DNA of 64,000 nt from JAEXZL01 sp049943125 (lineage in GTDB: Bacteria; Bacillota; Clostridia; Clostridiales; Clostridiaceae): NCBI RefSeq assembly GCF_049943125.1, contig NZ_CP188040.1:2294001-2358000 (forward strand), in the 5' to 3' direction. Of this stretch, positions 24,806-34,017 are shown piece by piece. Within the stretch, counting starts at the first letter, position 1. Every line of letters begins with the position of its first letter. The notes beneath the pieces are model-generated. The model worked only from the letters and a program-made list of their open reading frames with translations. It was not told where the DNA came from and ran no database searches. Both the position numbers and the translations under genes were made by a program.

Positions 24806-24845
24806 CACATAGATTAGCTGGATAATTATCCAGCTAATCTATGTG
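24806..24845 (+). other. Perfect 40-nt palindrome between binding-protein and permease genes
   Basis: Two 20-nt arms are exactly complementary (CACATAGATTAGC... and its reverse complement). No T-run follows, so it is more likely an mRNA-stabilising intercistronic hairpin than a terminator. Confidence 0.8.
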
Positions 24846-24875
24846 GTAAATGCTTAATACGGGAGTGGTGATTGA

Positions 24876-25766
24876 ATGTTAAAAAAAAGCCTTAAGCGAA
24901 AGGAAAGAATCGCAGGATTATTATTTGTGACACCGGCAGTAATCAATTTTGTCTGTTTATTTTGTGTGCCCCTTGCCTTATGTATTGCAGCATCTATGAC
25001 TGATTGGAATGTATTGTTTCCCAAAAGAACTTTTGTGGGCATTGACAATTTTGTAAAACTATTCAATGATGATAAGTTTTGGATCGCGGTGAAAAATACT
25101 TTTTATATGATGCTTCCTATTCCCGTTTATATGACATTTGGTTTGCTCTTTGCACAGGCATGTCATAAGAATATTAAAGGTAATAAGGTGTTTCGAGTAA
25201 TATATTATTTGCCATATATTTCCTCTATTGTGGCATTGGTACTCCTTTGGAAGTGGCTATTTAATGCTGAATTTGGTCTTATAAATCAAGCCTTAGAGCT
25301 ATTTGGAATTGAAGGACCAAATTGGATGGGAGATCCTGTTTGGACTAAGAGAATGATTGTTATTATGATTGCATGGAAGATGATTGGTATCACAGCTATT
25401 TATTTTCTCTCTAGTCTTAACAATATCCCTGAGTCTTATTATGAAGCAGCGAGGATTGATGGTGCAAATGGGGTGCAGCAGTTTTTTAGAATAACCTTAC
25501 CACTGCTTACACCTATAATTTTTTATCTGTTTACAGTTAATATGATAGGATCACTGCAGACATTTATTGAAGTGGATTTATTCACGAGTGATGGAGGTCG
25601 TAATTATGGGGTTGCCACAGTAGTATATTATATATGGCAGAAAGCCTTTAACTATAGCCAGATGGGGTATGCCTCTGCAACAGCACTTGTATTCGGAGGA
25701 ATGATATTTATATTAACATTATTGCAGTTTAAGTTATCGAATAAATGGGTATATGAAGGAGAATAG
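24876..25766 (+). CDS. ABC sugar importer permease 1 (LacF/MalF-type)
   Basis: Inner-membrane permease of 296 residues with six predicted helices (ERIAGLLFVTPAVINFVCLFCVPLALCI at the start). The EAA loop that docks the ATPase is YYEAARIDGANGVQQFFRITLP near residues 190-208. It pairs with the next gene to form the translocation pore. The start ATG has a GGGAGTGGTG ribosome site. The stop is 3 nt before permease 2, so translation is coupled. It belongs to carbohydrate uptake transporter family 1 (CUT1), which imports di- and oligosaccharides. Confidence 0.94.
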   Translation: MLKKSLKRKERIAGLLFVTPAVINFVCLFCVPLALCIAASMTDWNVLFPKRTFVGIDNFVKLFNDDKFWIAVKNTFYMMLPIPVYMTFGLLFAQACHKNIKGNKVFRVIYYLPYISSIVALVLLWKWLFNAEFGLINQALELFGIEGPNWMGDPVWTKRMIVIMIAWKMIGITAIYFLSSLNNIPESYYEAARIDGANGVQQFFRITLPLLTPIIFYLFTVNMIGSLQTFIEVDLFTSDGGRNYGVATVVYYIWQKAFNYSQMGYASATALVFGGMIFILTLLQFKLSNKWVYEGE

Positions 25767-25769
25767 AGG

Positions 25770-26615
25770 ATGGAAAAAAATAAACCAAAAACTAAGCCAG
25801 CTCGAATAATTGCATTTTTAATTATGTTGATTGGTGGAGCAGCTATGATTCTCCCGTTTATATGGATGATATCTACATCTCTAAAAGAGGCAAATAACGT
25901 TTATCAGATACCACCACAATGGATACCTGACCCAATAGATTGGAGAAATTTTGTGGATATATGGACAAAAACTGAATTATTGAATGGTATAAAAAATACT
26001 ATCTTAGTGTCAGTCTGTGTTGTGGTATTTGGAACCTTTTCTTCTACTATGGCGGCATTTGCATTTGCTAAATTGGAGTTTCCTTTTAAAAAAGCATTAT
26101 TTATATGTATACTGTCAACAATGATGATTCCTTTTGTAGTTCTATTAGTTCCTCAATATATTATTTATGCAAAAATTAATTGGCTAAATACACTGTTACC
26201 ATTAATTATCCCTGGAGCATTGGGAAATGTATCTATGATTTTCTTTTTAAGACAATACATGACAGGGCTTCCTACCAGTCTTCTAGAAGCTGCAAAAATA
26301 GATGGTTGTGGCTATTTTAAAATATATTACCGAATTTTTTTACCACTATGTAAACCAGCAATTGTGGGACAGGTAATAATGATATTTATGGCAACTTGGA
26401 ATGATTATTTTGGACCTATGGTGTTTATCAATGATAGCCGAAAGCGGACAATACAGGTTGTGATTGCTATGTTGAATTCTTATCATGAAACTCAAACAGA
26501 TATACCACTTATCATGGCAGGCTCTTTGATTGCGATTCTGCCAGTGCTGATTTTATTTATTTTCTGCCAGAAATATTTTACAAATTCATTTGCGATGTCT
26601 GGATTAAAGGACTGA
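25770..26615 (+). CDS. ABC sugar importer permease 2 (LacG/MalG-type)
   Basis: Second CUT1 permease, 281 residues with six helices. It begins with FLIMLIGGAAMILPFIWMISTSLKEANNVYQIPPQWIPDP, the classic MalG-like N-terminus. The EAA loop is LLEAAKIDGCGYFKIYYRIFLPL near 184-203. It ends QKYFTNSFAMSGLKD, close to the usual YFVxGLTxGAVKG ending. AAGGAG precedes the ATG. The next gene begins 13 nt later. It works with the binding lipoprotein and permease 1. Confidence 0.94.
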   Translation: MEKNKPKTKPARIIAFLIMLIGGAAMILPFIWMISTSLKEANNVYQIPPQWIPDPIDWRNFVDIWTKTELLNGIKNTILVSVCVVVFGTFSSTMAAFAFAKLEFPFKKALFICILSTMMIPFVVLLVPQYIIYAKINWLNTLLPLIIPGALGNVSMIFFLRQYMTGLPTSLLEAAKIDGCGYFKIYYRIFLPLCKPAIVGQVIMIFMATWNDYFGPMVFINDSRKRTIQVVIAMLNSYHETQTDIPLIMAGSLIAILPVLILFIFCQKYFTNSFAMSGLKD

Positions 26616-26628
26616 TGGAGGGAAATAG

Positions 26629-28824
26629 ATGATAAAAAAATATAAAAATCCAATAGCAAGAAAAGGAGATTATGCTGATCCCTTTGTGCTCAGGTATAAT
26701 GGAAGATATTATTTGTATGCAACTAACCCAGATATAAGGTGTTTTAGTTCTAATAATCTCATAGACTGGGTATTGGAAGGGCCGACAATAACTGAGGATA
26801 CATTCCAAGGGCTTGTTCCCTTTGCACCAGAAGTAGTATATTCAAATGGAAAGTTTTACCTATACACCTCTCCCTCGGGCTACGGACATTATATACTAGA
26901 AAGTGATGCTCCTACAGGTCCCTTTAGAAAAGTCAGCGATAATATCGGACATTCTATTGATGGTTCGGTTTTTATTGATGATGATGGGAAATGGTATTTC
27001 TATTGGGCAGGTGATGAAGGGATATGGGGATGTGAGATGAAGTCTCCAACAGAGTTTGGAGAGCCTGTATTAACAGGTGCATACATGGAAGGTTGGACAG
27101 AAGGTCCTTTTATATGTAAACAAAATGGTATTTATTATATGACTTATACCGGCAATCATTATTTGAGCGATGGCTATCGAATTAATGCTGCGTGGAGTAA
27201 ACATCCGCTGAGGGATTATGTAGATGAAAAGAACAATCCTATTATAATACACACCAATGGAGATGGGATAGGTCTTGGTCACAGTAGTACTGTTCTAGGA
27301 CCAGATTTAGTTTCACATTATATTGTTTATCATAATATGAATGGGGATAGGACAAGAGACCTTAATATTGATAGACAGTTATGGTATGGAAAAGTAACAC
27401 AGATTATTGGACCTACAAGAATAGAGCAAATTGCACCAGCTATGCCCACATATTCTTATCCAGCAGAGGATAATGAAACCTTAACATGGAAGTTTGTGAC
27501 TGGTTCATGGAATCATGAAAATGATTTATATGTTTCAGTAAATAATAGTTTTTTGGTGCTGTCAGAACAAATTTTTTCAGATGATTTTACTGTAGAATTC
27601 AATATCAAGTTAAAACAGAACTGCCAGAATGGAAGTTTTGGAATCGTTGTTGGAAAATTAGAGGATAGTATTTATAAAATCCAATTTAATAAGAACAATC
27701 ATACCTTACAGTTATGGAATAATAAAAAAGATCAGGAAATGTTGTTGGCATACTCTAGGCTGCCAGAAAATTATGACTTTCATAGCTTGCATTGTGTACG
27801 TATTGAATATAGTAAATCTGGATTGATTATCTTTGTAGATAATAGAAAACAACTTATACATGAAGAAATTTATTTTGAAAAAGTCAGAATTGGATATTTT
27901 TCAGAAGCAGGAAGTGTTGCATGCGGTTATACTGCAATAACAGAAGCAGTTTCCGGTACAGAAGAGATGCAAAATCAAATTGTGAAAGATTGTCTCCATT
28001 ATCCGGTATTTGGTGAAGGGATACATCAGAAAACCTTCCATGGAGACGTGTTATTACGCGAAGGTGATAATTCAAAATATCAGCTTTGGGTGGATAAGGA
28101 TGCTGAGTATAAAATTTACATCATAAGCGATGCCTCTGAAAAATCAGGGAGGGCTAGTATTATCCTAGATGGTCTAAGAATGGATAATTCCATTGAAAAA
28201 AAGGACATATGTATAAATGTTTTATATTTGCATGAAGGTATTCATAGTCTTGAAATTATTGGGGAATACGGTGAGTTAGCAGTAAAAAATATTTATTTCA
28301 CCGAAATATCTGAAGAGCAACAGAATGAAAATCTTGCCTTACCAATTACAGTAGAGCATTATGGGAAAAAACTCATTGGAGATCCCTTAAGTGGAGATTT
28401 CAAAATAATAGCTAATCTTAAGGCTTATGTGAATGATGAATGTGGTAAAGCGGGGTTGCTAATAAAAGTAACAGAACCTTCCGAAGGAGGAGAGGGAGAG
28501 GATTCTGTATTAGGAGTACATTTCTTTTTTGGCTATTCCATTGCTTTTACTGGAAAAGAAATTGAGGTTGCTAGACATCAATATGATGAAAATATACTTG
28601 CCACATGTCCTTATGAATTGGATATGGAAAGCTCCTGTAAGGTATCCATAGAGATGAAAGATACATGGATTCGTGTTTTTATAAATCATGAGGAAAATCC
28701 TAGAATTGAAGTTAAGGATTTGAGGCCACTACTGCATGGACGTATGGGAATATGGGCAAAGAATGGATCAGTAACACTGGATAAACTAAATGTGATACTT
28801 TCCGCAGAATACAATAATAAATAG
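26629..28824 (+). CDS. GH43 glycosidase with three C-terminal beta domains
   Basis: A 731-residue cytoplasmic enzyme without signal peptide. Residues 1-290 are a GH43 five-bladed propeller with the full catalytic set: base Asp17 (DYADPF), pKa modulator Asp111 (HSIDGSVF) and acid Glu158 (GWTEGPF). Such enzymes are inverting arabinofuranosidases, xylosidases or galactanases. The rest reads as a LamG-like sandwich (~300-440: DDFTVEFNIKLKQNCQNGSFGIVVG), a CBM6/35-like part (~450-570) and a second LamG-like sandwich (~590-731: GDFKIIANLKAYVND). It is co-transcribed with the importer, so imported oligosaccharide is the likely substrate. Arabinose or xylose specificity cannot be decided by eye. Confidence 0.9.
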   Translation: MIKKYKNPIARKGDYADPFVLRYNGRYYLYATNPDIRCFSSNNLIDWVLEGPTITEDTFQGLVPFAPEVVYSNGKFYLYTSPSGYGHYILESDAPTGPFRKVSDNIGHSIDGSVFIDDDGKWYFYWAGDEGIWGCEMKSPTEFGEPVLTGAYMEGWTEGPFICKQNGIYYMTYTGNHYLSDGYRINAAWSKHPLRDYVDEKNNPIIIHTNGDGIGLGHSSTVLGPDLVSHYIVYHNMNGDRTRDLNIDRQLWYGKVTQIIGPTRIEQIAPAMPTYSYPAEDNETLTWKFVTGSWNHENDLYVSVNNSFLVLSEQIFSDDFTVEFNIKLKQNCQNGSFGIVVGKLEDSIYKIQFNKNNHTLQLWNNKKDQEMLLAYSRLPENYDFHSLHCVRIEYSKSGLIIFVDNRKQLIHEEIYFEKVRIGYFSEAGSVACGYTAITEAVSGTEEMQNQIVKDCLHYPVFGEGIHQKTFHGDVLLREGDNSKYQLWVDKDAEYKIYIISDASEKSGRASIILDGLRMDNSIEKKDICINVLYLHEGIHSLEIIGEYGELAVKNIYFTEISEEQQNENLALPITVEHYGKKLIGDPLSGDFKIIANLKAYVNDECGKAGLLIKVTEPSEGGEGEDSVLGVHFFFGYSIAFTGKEIEVARHQYDENILATCPYELDMESSCKVSIEMKDTWIRVFINHEENPRIEVKDLRPLLHGRMGIWAKNGSVTLDKLNVILSAEYNNK

Positions 28825-28838
28825 TTAGGAGAAACCAT

Positions 28839-30563
28839 ATGAGCTATAACTTTAGAGAAGAATATCCACGCCCTCAGTTTCAAAGGGAAGAGTGGATGAC
28901 TCTGAATGGTACTTGGGATTTTTCTTTTGATAAAGAGGACTATGATCGAAAAATCAATGTACCGTTTGTATATGAGTCCCGATTGTCTGGAATTGAAGAA
29001 AAGGAGTTTCATGAAAATATCTGCTACAGGCGTTTCTTTTCAATACCCGATAGCTGGAAGAATAAGCAGATTATTTTACACTTTGGAGCAGTTGACTATG
29101 AGTGTAAGGTGCTGGTGAATCAGCATCTTGCTGAAAAGCATGTGGGAGGACAAACCGGGTTTTCAGTGAATATTACGGAACTTTTACTTGAGGGACAGAA
29201 CGAACTGAAGGTCCTAGTCAAAGATTTTCATAAAGATCTCGATATACCAAGAGGGAAGCAATTTTGGAAGGAGAAGTCAGAGAGCATATTCTATACACCA
29301 TCCACAGGTATATGGCAGAGTGTATGGCTGGAGCCTGTTTCAGACATATATATTAAGCAGGTGTTTATTACACCTCTCTTTGATGAAAAGGCAGTTAAGT
29401 TTGAATATGAATTAAATCACTGTGGAGAATGTACCCTAGAAGCAGTAATTGCCTATAATGATTCCCTTGTCTCAAAGATGCTTCTCTATCCTCAGAACAA
29501 AAATGGTAATTTTACCTTAAATATAGATGAAGCAGTCTTGGGCTGCTGGAACATCACTGAAGATCTTGCTTGGACACCGGAAAATCCACGGTTATTTGAT
29601 GTTACATTCCGGCTGAAAGAAAAGGAGAGAGAAGTAGATCAAGTTAAGTCCTATTTTGGAATGAGGAAGATATCCATAGAGAATGGGAAATTTTTATTAA
29701 ATAACCGCCCATACTTTCAAAAGCTGATTCTTGATCAGGGATATTGGCCAGATGGCATATTGACAGCACCATCTGATGAGTCTTTTGTGGAAGATATAAA
29801 AATGGTTAAGGAAATGGGTTTTAATGGTGTACGCAAGCATCAGAAGGTAGAAGACCCAAGATTCTTATATCATGCAGATCGTCTTGGTTTGCTCGTATGG
29901 GGAGAAATCGGAGCAGGCTATGCCTATTCCAGGCGCCTTGCTACTAGCATGATGCAGGAATGGCAGGATGCGGTCCTTAGAGATTATAATCATCCATGTA
30001 TTGTGGTGTGGGCCCCGTTAAATGAATCTTGGGGAGTACTGGAAATAATGCAGAATGAAAAAGAACAGAATTTCTGTAAAGCAATGTACGCAATGACTAA
30101 AGCACTTGATACGACACGACCAGTAAGTGATAATGATGGATGGGAGCATGTAGAAGGTGATTTATTAACTATTCACGATTATGAGGCAAGACGAGGTGTG
30201 CTTACAAAGCGCTATACAACTGAAGAGAAGATATTACAGGAACAACCAGCAGGCAGGCCCCTCTATGTGTCTGGAAAAGCAGTTCGTAATAAGCCTATTA
30301 TCATTAGTGAGTTTGGTGGTATTTCTTATCATAAGGATGGAAATGACGGTTGGGGTTATTCCAATGCGGTGGATGAGGAAGATTTTTTACAGAGGTTAAG
30401 TGATGTTATTTCACCATTGCTTACTTCTGAGATTGTACAAGGATTCTGCTATACACAGTTGACTGATGTGGAACAGGAGATAAACGGTCTTCTTACATAT
30501 CAGCGCAAACCTAAGGTAGGTTTTGAAAAAATACGAAATATTATTTTTGGAGATAGGAATTGA
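28839..30563 (+). CDS. GH2 family beta-glycosidase (compact form)
   Basis: A 574-residue GH2 enzyme without signal peptide. The N-terminal sugar-binding domain (RPQFQREEWMTLNGTWDFSFD...YRRFFSIPDSW...LHFGAVDYECKVLVNQH) and an immunoglobulin-like domain precede the TIM barrel. The catalytic acid/base is Glu396 in WAPLNESWG and the nucleophile Glu491 in IIISEFGG. It lacks the long C-terminal domains of LacZ, so its size is near that of beta-glucuronidase-like or uncharacterised GH2 groups. Substrate could be a beta-galactoside, beta-glucuronide or alpha-L-arabinopyranoside. It ends the ABC-GH43-GH2 operon. Confidence 0.9.
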   Translation: MSYNFREEYPRPQFQREEWMTLNGTWDFSFDKEDYDRKINVPFVYESRLSGIEEKEFHENICYRRFFSIPDSWKNKQIILHFGAVDYECKVLVNQHLAEKHVGGQTGFSVNITELLLEGQNELKVLVKDFHKDLDIPRGKQFWKEKSESIFYTPSTGIWQSVWLEPVSDIYIKQVFITPLFDEKAVKFEYELNHCGECTLEAVIAYNDSLVSKMLLYPQNKNGNFTLNIDEAVLGCWNITEDLAWTPENPRLFDVTFRLKEKEREVDQVKSYFGMRKISIENGKFLLNNRPYFQKLILDQGYWPDGILTAPSDESFVEDIKMVKEMGFNGVRKHQKVEDPRFLYHADRLGLLVWGEIGAGYAYSRRLATSMMQEWQDAVLRDYNHPCIVVWAPLNESWGVLEIMQNEKEQNFCKAMYAMTKALDTTRPVSDNDGWEHVEGDLLTIHDYEARRGVLTKRYTTEEKILQEQPAGRPLYVSGKAVRNKPIIISEFGGISYHKDGNDGWGYSNAVDEEDFLQRLSDVISPLLTSEIVQGFCYTQLTDVEQEINGLLTYQRKPKVGFEKIRNIIFGDRN

Positions 30564-30608
30564 TTGTGATAAAACTTGCTCTTTTTTAAGAGAATAAAAA
30601 ATATCCTA

Positions 30609-30728
30609 ATGACTATCACAATATTTGGCTGGTCCAGTGAGATTAAGCTACAATCTACCCTAGACAAGCTCTTTGATGGTCCTTTTGGTATAGGTTATCT
30701 AAAAGAAAAAGCACAAATTTTAATATGA
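30609..30728 (+). CDS. Possible 39-residue open frame or gene remnant
   Basis: A short frame after the GH2 gene encodes a protein-like sequence containing FGWSSEIKLQ and LFDGPFGIGYLKEKAQ. No ribosome site was found and I do not recognise it. It could be a fragment of a decayed gene. Low confidence. Confidence 0.2.
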   Translation: MTITIFGWSSEIKLQSTLDKLFDGPFGIGYLKEKAQILI

Positions 30729-30741
30729 GAAATTTATATAA

Positions 30742-30784
30742 ATCCCCAGTATAACAGAAGTGTTGTTATACTGGGGACTTTTTA
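30742..30784. terminator. Bidirectional terminator between GH2 and DUF1294 genes
   Basis: TCCCCAGTATAACA pairs perfectly with TGTTATACTGGGGA, followed by CTTTTTA on the + strand. Confidence 0.92.
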
Positions 30785-31060
30785 TAGCCAATTGTTGTTT
30801 TTTAAGAAAAAATAAAGTGTTATCTGTACTACCATTATAGCTGGTATTCCATACTTAAAATACCAATGCTTTGTTTTATGACGAAATAGCTTCATACCTA
30901 ATAAGATACCTAATGAACCTAAAAGAAGAGCAGTTATAAAAAATCTTGATTCTGGAATCCTCCACTGACCTTTTATTGACCTTTTTTTATCTAGATACAT
31001 TATAAGAATGCCATAAAGATTGATTATTGCAATATATATAATTAATATAGTATGCCCCAT
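30782..31060 (-). CDS. DUF1294 small membrane protein
   Basis: A 92-residue protein with three hydrophobic segments (residues 3-21, ~41-60 and ~71-87). The DUF1294 pattern is seen as YLDKKRSIKGQWRIPESRFFITALLLGSLGILLGMKLFRHKTKHWYFKYGIP. The family is widespread and of unknown function, sometimes fused to cold-shock domains; here it stands alone. AGGGGGG lies 8-9 nt before the ATG. The stop codon overlaps the terminator. It is unrelated to the neighbouring sugar operon by strand. Confidence 0.88.
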   Translation of the reverse strand: MGHTILIIYIAIINLYGILIMYLDKKRSIKGQWRIPESRFFITALLLGSLGILLGMKLFRHKTKHWYFKYGIPAIMVVQITLYFFLKNNNWL

Positions 31061-31404
31061 AATGCAGTACCCCCCTACTTATTCATATGCTTATGATACT
31101 ACCCCCTCATGGCTGTGGCAATAGAAAGATATCTTACTTTATAACTTATATTTGTGAAAGGATTCTATAAAGATACCTTCCTATATACAGTGCACAGCTT
31201 CATATCAGTATATAAGTAATTCTTTGTGAGTATCCTAGCATATAAGGGAAAGTTAATACTTTCTAAAGATATTGAAAGAAATAAGTTACAATATCTTAAT
31301 TTGCATATATTATTATGTAGATATGCATTGATACATAAGAGAACCTAGAAATTTCTTAATCTAGCACACTGTAGAGGATAGAATAATGCTGAGGTAATTA
31401 TACT
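31061..31404. other. 344-nt gap between divergent genes
   Basis: AT-rich. It must hold promoters for DUF1294 (-) and the DUF6020 operon (+). The only clear signal is a dyad TGCATAT...ATATGCA at about 31299-31330. No gene or RNA motif recognised. Confidence 0.4.
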
Positions 31405-31410
31405 AAGGAG

Positions 31411-33069
31411 GTGGGAGAAATACATAGAAAGAAAAAAGAACCTTTATTCATAGCCATCCTCAGTTTATTCTTTTCTTTTTTTATGGTTATGGGAGAGTCT
31501 TTTCGCAGAACAAACAGCTGGGATTTAGTCTTGGGTACACCAGTAAGGCTTGCTGCTTCTGGATTAATTTTTATTAGCTTTTTCTTGGTATTTCGTTTTA
31601 CCCTAAAAAAGCTCTACAAATATATAGACAAAGGAATTAAAGTAGATAAGCCATATGAAAGTAATAAATTTTTGATTGTCTTCAACAATCATTCCTTTAT
31701 ATTAAGTCTTATTATAATTCTTCTATGCTGGCTTCCCTACATAATAGCCTTTTATCCTTCCATACTATCCCCAGATCCCAGTAATCAGATAAGGCAGTTT
31801 TTTGGAATACCAAATTATTATTCTGAATACGTAGTTTTGCTGGATGAAGGAGTGGTGATAACTAATCACCATCCAGTGCTTCATACATTTATTCTAGGGG
31901 GGATGGCTAAGGTAGGTTATTTACTGGGTTCTATAAATCTTGGCTTATTCATCTATAGTATTTTACAGGTAGGAACATTGTCCGCTGTTTTTGCTTACAC
32001 CATATATTATATGAGAGAGCTAAAGCTACCTATAAAGCTAAGGATAGCTTTTTTATTAGCTTATTCCCTTGTACCAGTCTTCCCTTTATATGCTATGTCT
32101 GCAGTGAAGGATGTCATCTTTGGAGCTCTTATTATTTTATATATAATATTTTTATTCACTGTGGTAAAAGCTAAAGAAGGAGAGGTCATGACCCATAGAA
32201 GGATAGGATTTTACATGCTCTTAATAATATTGATAACCTTATTTAGGAATAATGGTATTCATGTAATTCTTCTGACCCTTCCCTTTGCTATATATAAATC
32301 AAAAGCTTATAGGAGACAGCTTGGAATTATTTTTTTATCGACTCTTTTAATATATGGTGGCTATTCAAAGCTACTATTACCAGCCTTAAGGATTACTCCT
32401 GGAAGCATAAGAGAAGCTCTATCCATTCCTTTTCAGCAGACTGCACGGTATGTTTTAAAGTATGAGGATGAACTTACAGAACAGGAGATAAGAGCTATAG
32501 ATAAGCTTTTAAATATAGAAACCTTGGGTGAGAGATATAAGCCGGAAATATCAGATCCTGTAAAGGGAGAGTTTAATAAGTATGCTCAGAAGGAGGAGTT
32601 AATTAATTACTTTAAGGTCTGGGCTCGTGGATTAATAAAGCATCCTGGGGTATATATAGAGGCTACTATGAATAATACCTATGGGTATTTTTACCCCGGT
32701 AAGACCAACTGGTATGTATATTATAGATTTGATGATAGGTTAGCTCACGACGGCTTTGACTATCATTATAATAATCTTTTCGGATTAAGAAAGAGCTTGA
32801 GCTTATTTGCAGTAGCCTTCCCGTATATTCCAGTGATAGGACTAATGGTGAATATTGCTTTTAATGTATGGCTTATATTTACTGGCGCTGGTTATCTGAT
32901 ATACAGGAGGAAGCTTAGTGAGCTTATTTTTTTATCTCCTGCTTTAGTTTTGATACTAATTTGTATAGCCTCCCCGGTGAACGCGTATTTTAGATATTCT
33001 CTACCTTATATTTTTTCAATGCCTTTAATGATAAGTTTATTTTTATATTCTGCCAAGATGGAGGGGTAA
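31411..33069 (+). CDS. DUF6020-type multi-pass membrane protein
   Basis: About 552 residues with ~12 predicted membrane helices and an N-terminal helix (PLFIAILSLFFSFFMVMG). The sequence YPSILSPDPSNQIRQFFG...NHHPVLHTFILGG near residues 113-160 has the loop layout of GT-C membrane glycosyltransferases and DUF6020. A probable function is transfer of a sugar from a polyprenyl-phosphate donor to a cell-surface polymer. That fits the next two genes, a GT2 and a GtrA protein. The start is odd: GTG 31411 overlaps the AAGGAGG site itself, and a codon with proper spacing (31420) is ATA. The next ATG would cut into the first helix. Confidence 0.8.
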   Translation: MGEIHRKKKEPLFIAILSLFFSFFMVMGESFRRTNSWDLVLGTPVRLAASGLIFISFFLVFRFTLKKLYKYIDKGIKVDKPYESNKFLIVFNNHSFILSLIIILLCWLPYIIAFYPSILSPDPSNQIRQFFGIPNYYSEYVVLLDEGVVITNHHPVLHTFILGGMAKVGYLLGSINLGLFIYSILQVGTLSAVFAYTIYYMRELKLPIKLRIAFLLAYSLVPVFPLYAMSAVKDVIFGALIILYIIFLFTVVKAKEGEVMTHRRIGFYMLLIILITLFRNNGIHVILLTLPFAIYKSKAYRRQLGIIFLSTLLIYGGYSKLLLPALRITPGSIREALSIPFQQTARYVLKYEDELTEQEIRAIDKLLNIETLGERYKPEISDPVKGEFNKYAQKEELINYFKVWARGLIKHPGVYIEATMNNTYGYFYPGKTNWYVYYRFDDRLAHDGFDYHYNNLFGLRKSLSLFAVAFPYIPVIGLMVNIAFNVWLIFTGAGYLIYRRKLSELIFLSPALVLILICIASPVNAYFRYSLPYIFSMPLMISLFLYSAKMEG

Positions 33070-33072
33070 CCA

Positions 33073-34017
33073 ATGAAGAATAATAAAATTGCTGTATTAA
33101 TTCCCTGCTATAATGAATGCAAAACCATTGAAAAGGTAGTTCAGGATTTTAAGAGAGTACTTCCTGAGTCAGTTATTTATGTCTATGATAATAATTCCAG
33201 AGATAATTCTGTAGAGCTTGCAGAAAAAGCTGGTGCAGTAGTTTGTCATGAATATAGGCAGGGTAAGGGAAATGTTATCAGAAGCATGTTGAGACAGATT
33301 GATGCAGAATGTTACTTGATGATTGATGGAGATGATACCTACCCTGCAGAGTATGGAAAAGAAATGTGTGAGCTAATTCTTACAAAGCAAGCAGACATGG
33401 TCATAGGAGATAGATTATCCTCAACTTATTTTACAGAGAATAAAAGGCCTTTTCACAATACAGGAAATAGACTGGTTAGATTACTTATAAATAAGCTTTT
33501 TCATAATGATATAAAGGATATAATGACCGGCTATAGAGCCTTCAGCTACGAGTTTGCCAAAGGTTTTCCTGTTTTGTCTAGAGGCTTTGAGATTGAGACG
33601 GAAATGACAATCCATGCGGTGGATAAAAATTTCAGAATAATAGAAATTCCTATAGATTATAGAGATAGACCTGAAGGCAGCGTATCAAAGCTGAATACCA
33701 TGAGTGACGGTTATAAGGTAATTAAAACCATAGCGGTACTCTTTAAAGAGTATAGACCTTCAGTATTCTTTAATATCTCAAGTATTTTTATTCTTGCTAT
33801 TTCTCTATTACTAGGAGCTCCGGTAGTGATTGAATATCTTACGATAGGTTTAGTTCCTAGGTTTCCTAGCCTTGTGGCGTCAGGAGTATTTTTGACTATA
33901 TCTATTTTGCTCTGGATAGCTGGTATAATTCTTCAAGTAATAAGCAAAAAGCATAAGCAGATTTATGAATTATATTTGAATCTACTCAGGATGAAAAATG
34001 AAAAGACTCCTGAGTGA
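33073..34017 (+). CDS. GT2 family glycosyltransferase (polyprenyl-phosphate sugar synthase type)
   Basis: A 314-residue protein. An N-terminal GT-A domain (IAVLIPCYNECKTIEKVVQDF; YVYDNNSRDNS; MIDGDDTYPAE as the DXD-type site) is followed by two C-terminal membrane helices (~235-255 and ~268-290). This layout is that of enzymes that load a sugar onto undecaprenyl phosphate (DPM1/GtrB-like). It starts 3 nt after the DUF6020 stop with GGAGGGG as ribosome site, and overlaps gtrA by 20 nt. The trio probably makes, flips and transfers a lipid-linked sugar for surface glycosylation. Confidence 0.9.
   Translation: MKNNKIAVLIPCYNECKTIEKVVQDFKRVLPESVIYVYDNNSRDNSVELAEKAGAVVCHEYRQGKGNVIRSMLRQIDAECYLMIDGDDTYPAEYGKEMCELILTKQADMVIGDRLSSTYFTENKRPFHNTGNRLVRLLINKLFHNDIKDIMTGYRAFSYEFAKGFPVLSRGFEIETEMTIHAVDKNFRIIEIPIDYRDRPEGSVSKLNTMSDGYKVIKTIAVLFKEYRPSVFFNISSIFILAISLLLGAPVVIEYLTIGLVPRFPSLVASGVFLTISILLWIAGIILQVISKKHKQIYELYLNLLRMKNEKTPE

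Noticed and set aside
17393..30563. Mobile genomic island
   Set aside because: No integrase, transposase, attachment repeats or flanking tRNA were seen. Base composition looks similar to the neighbours by eye, so transfer cannot be claimed.
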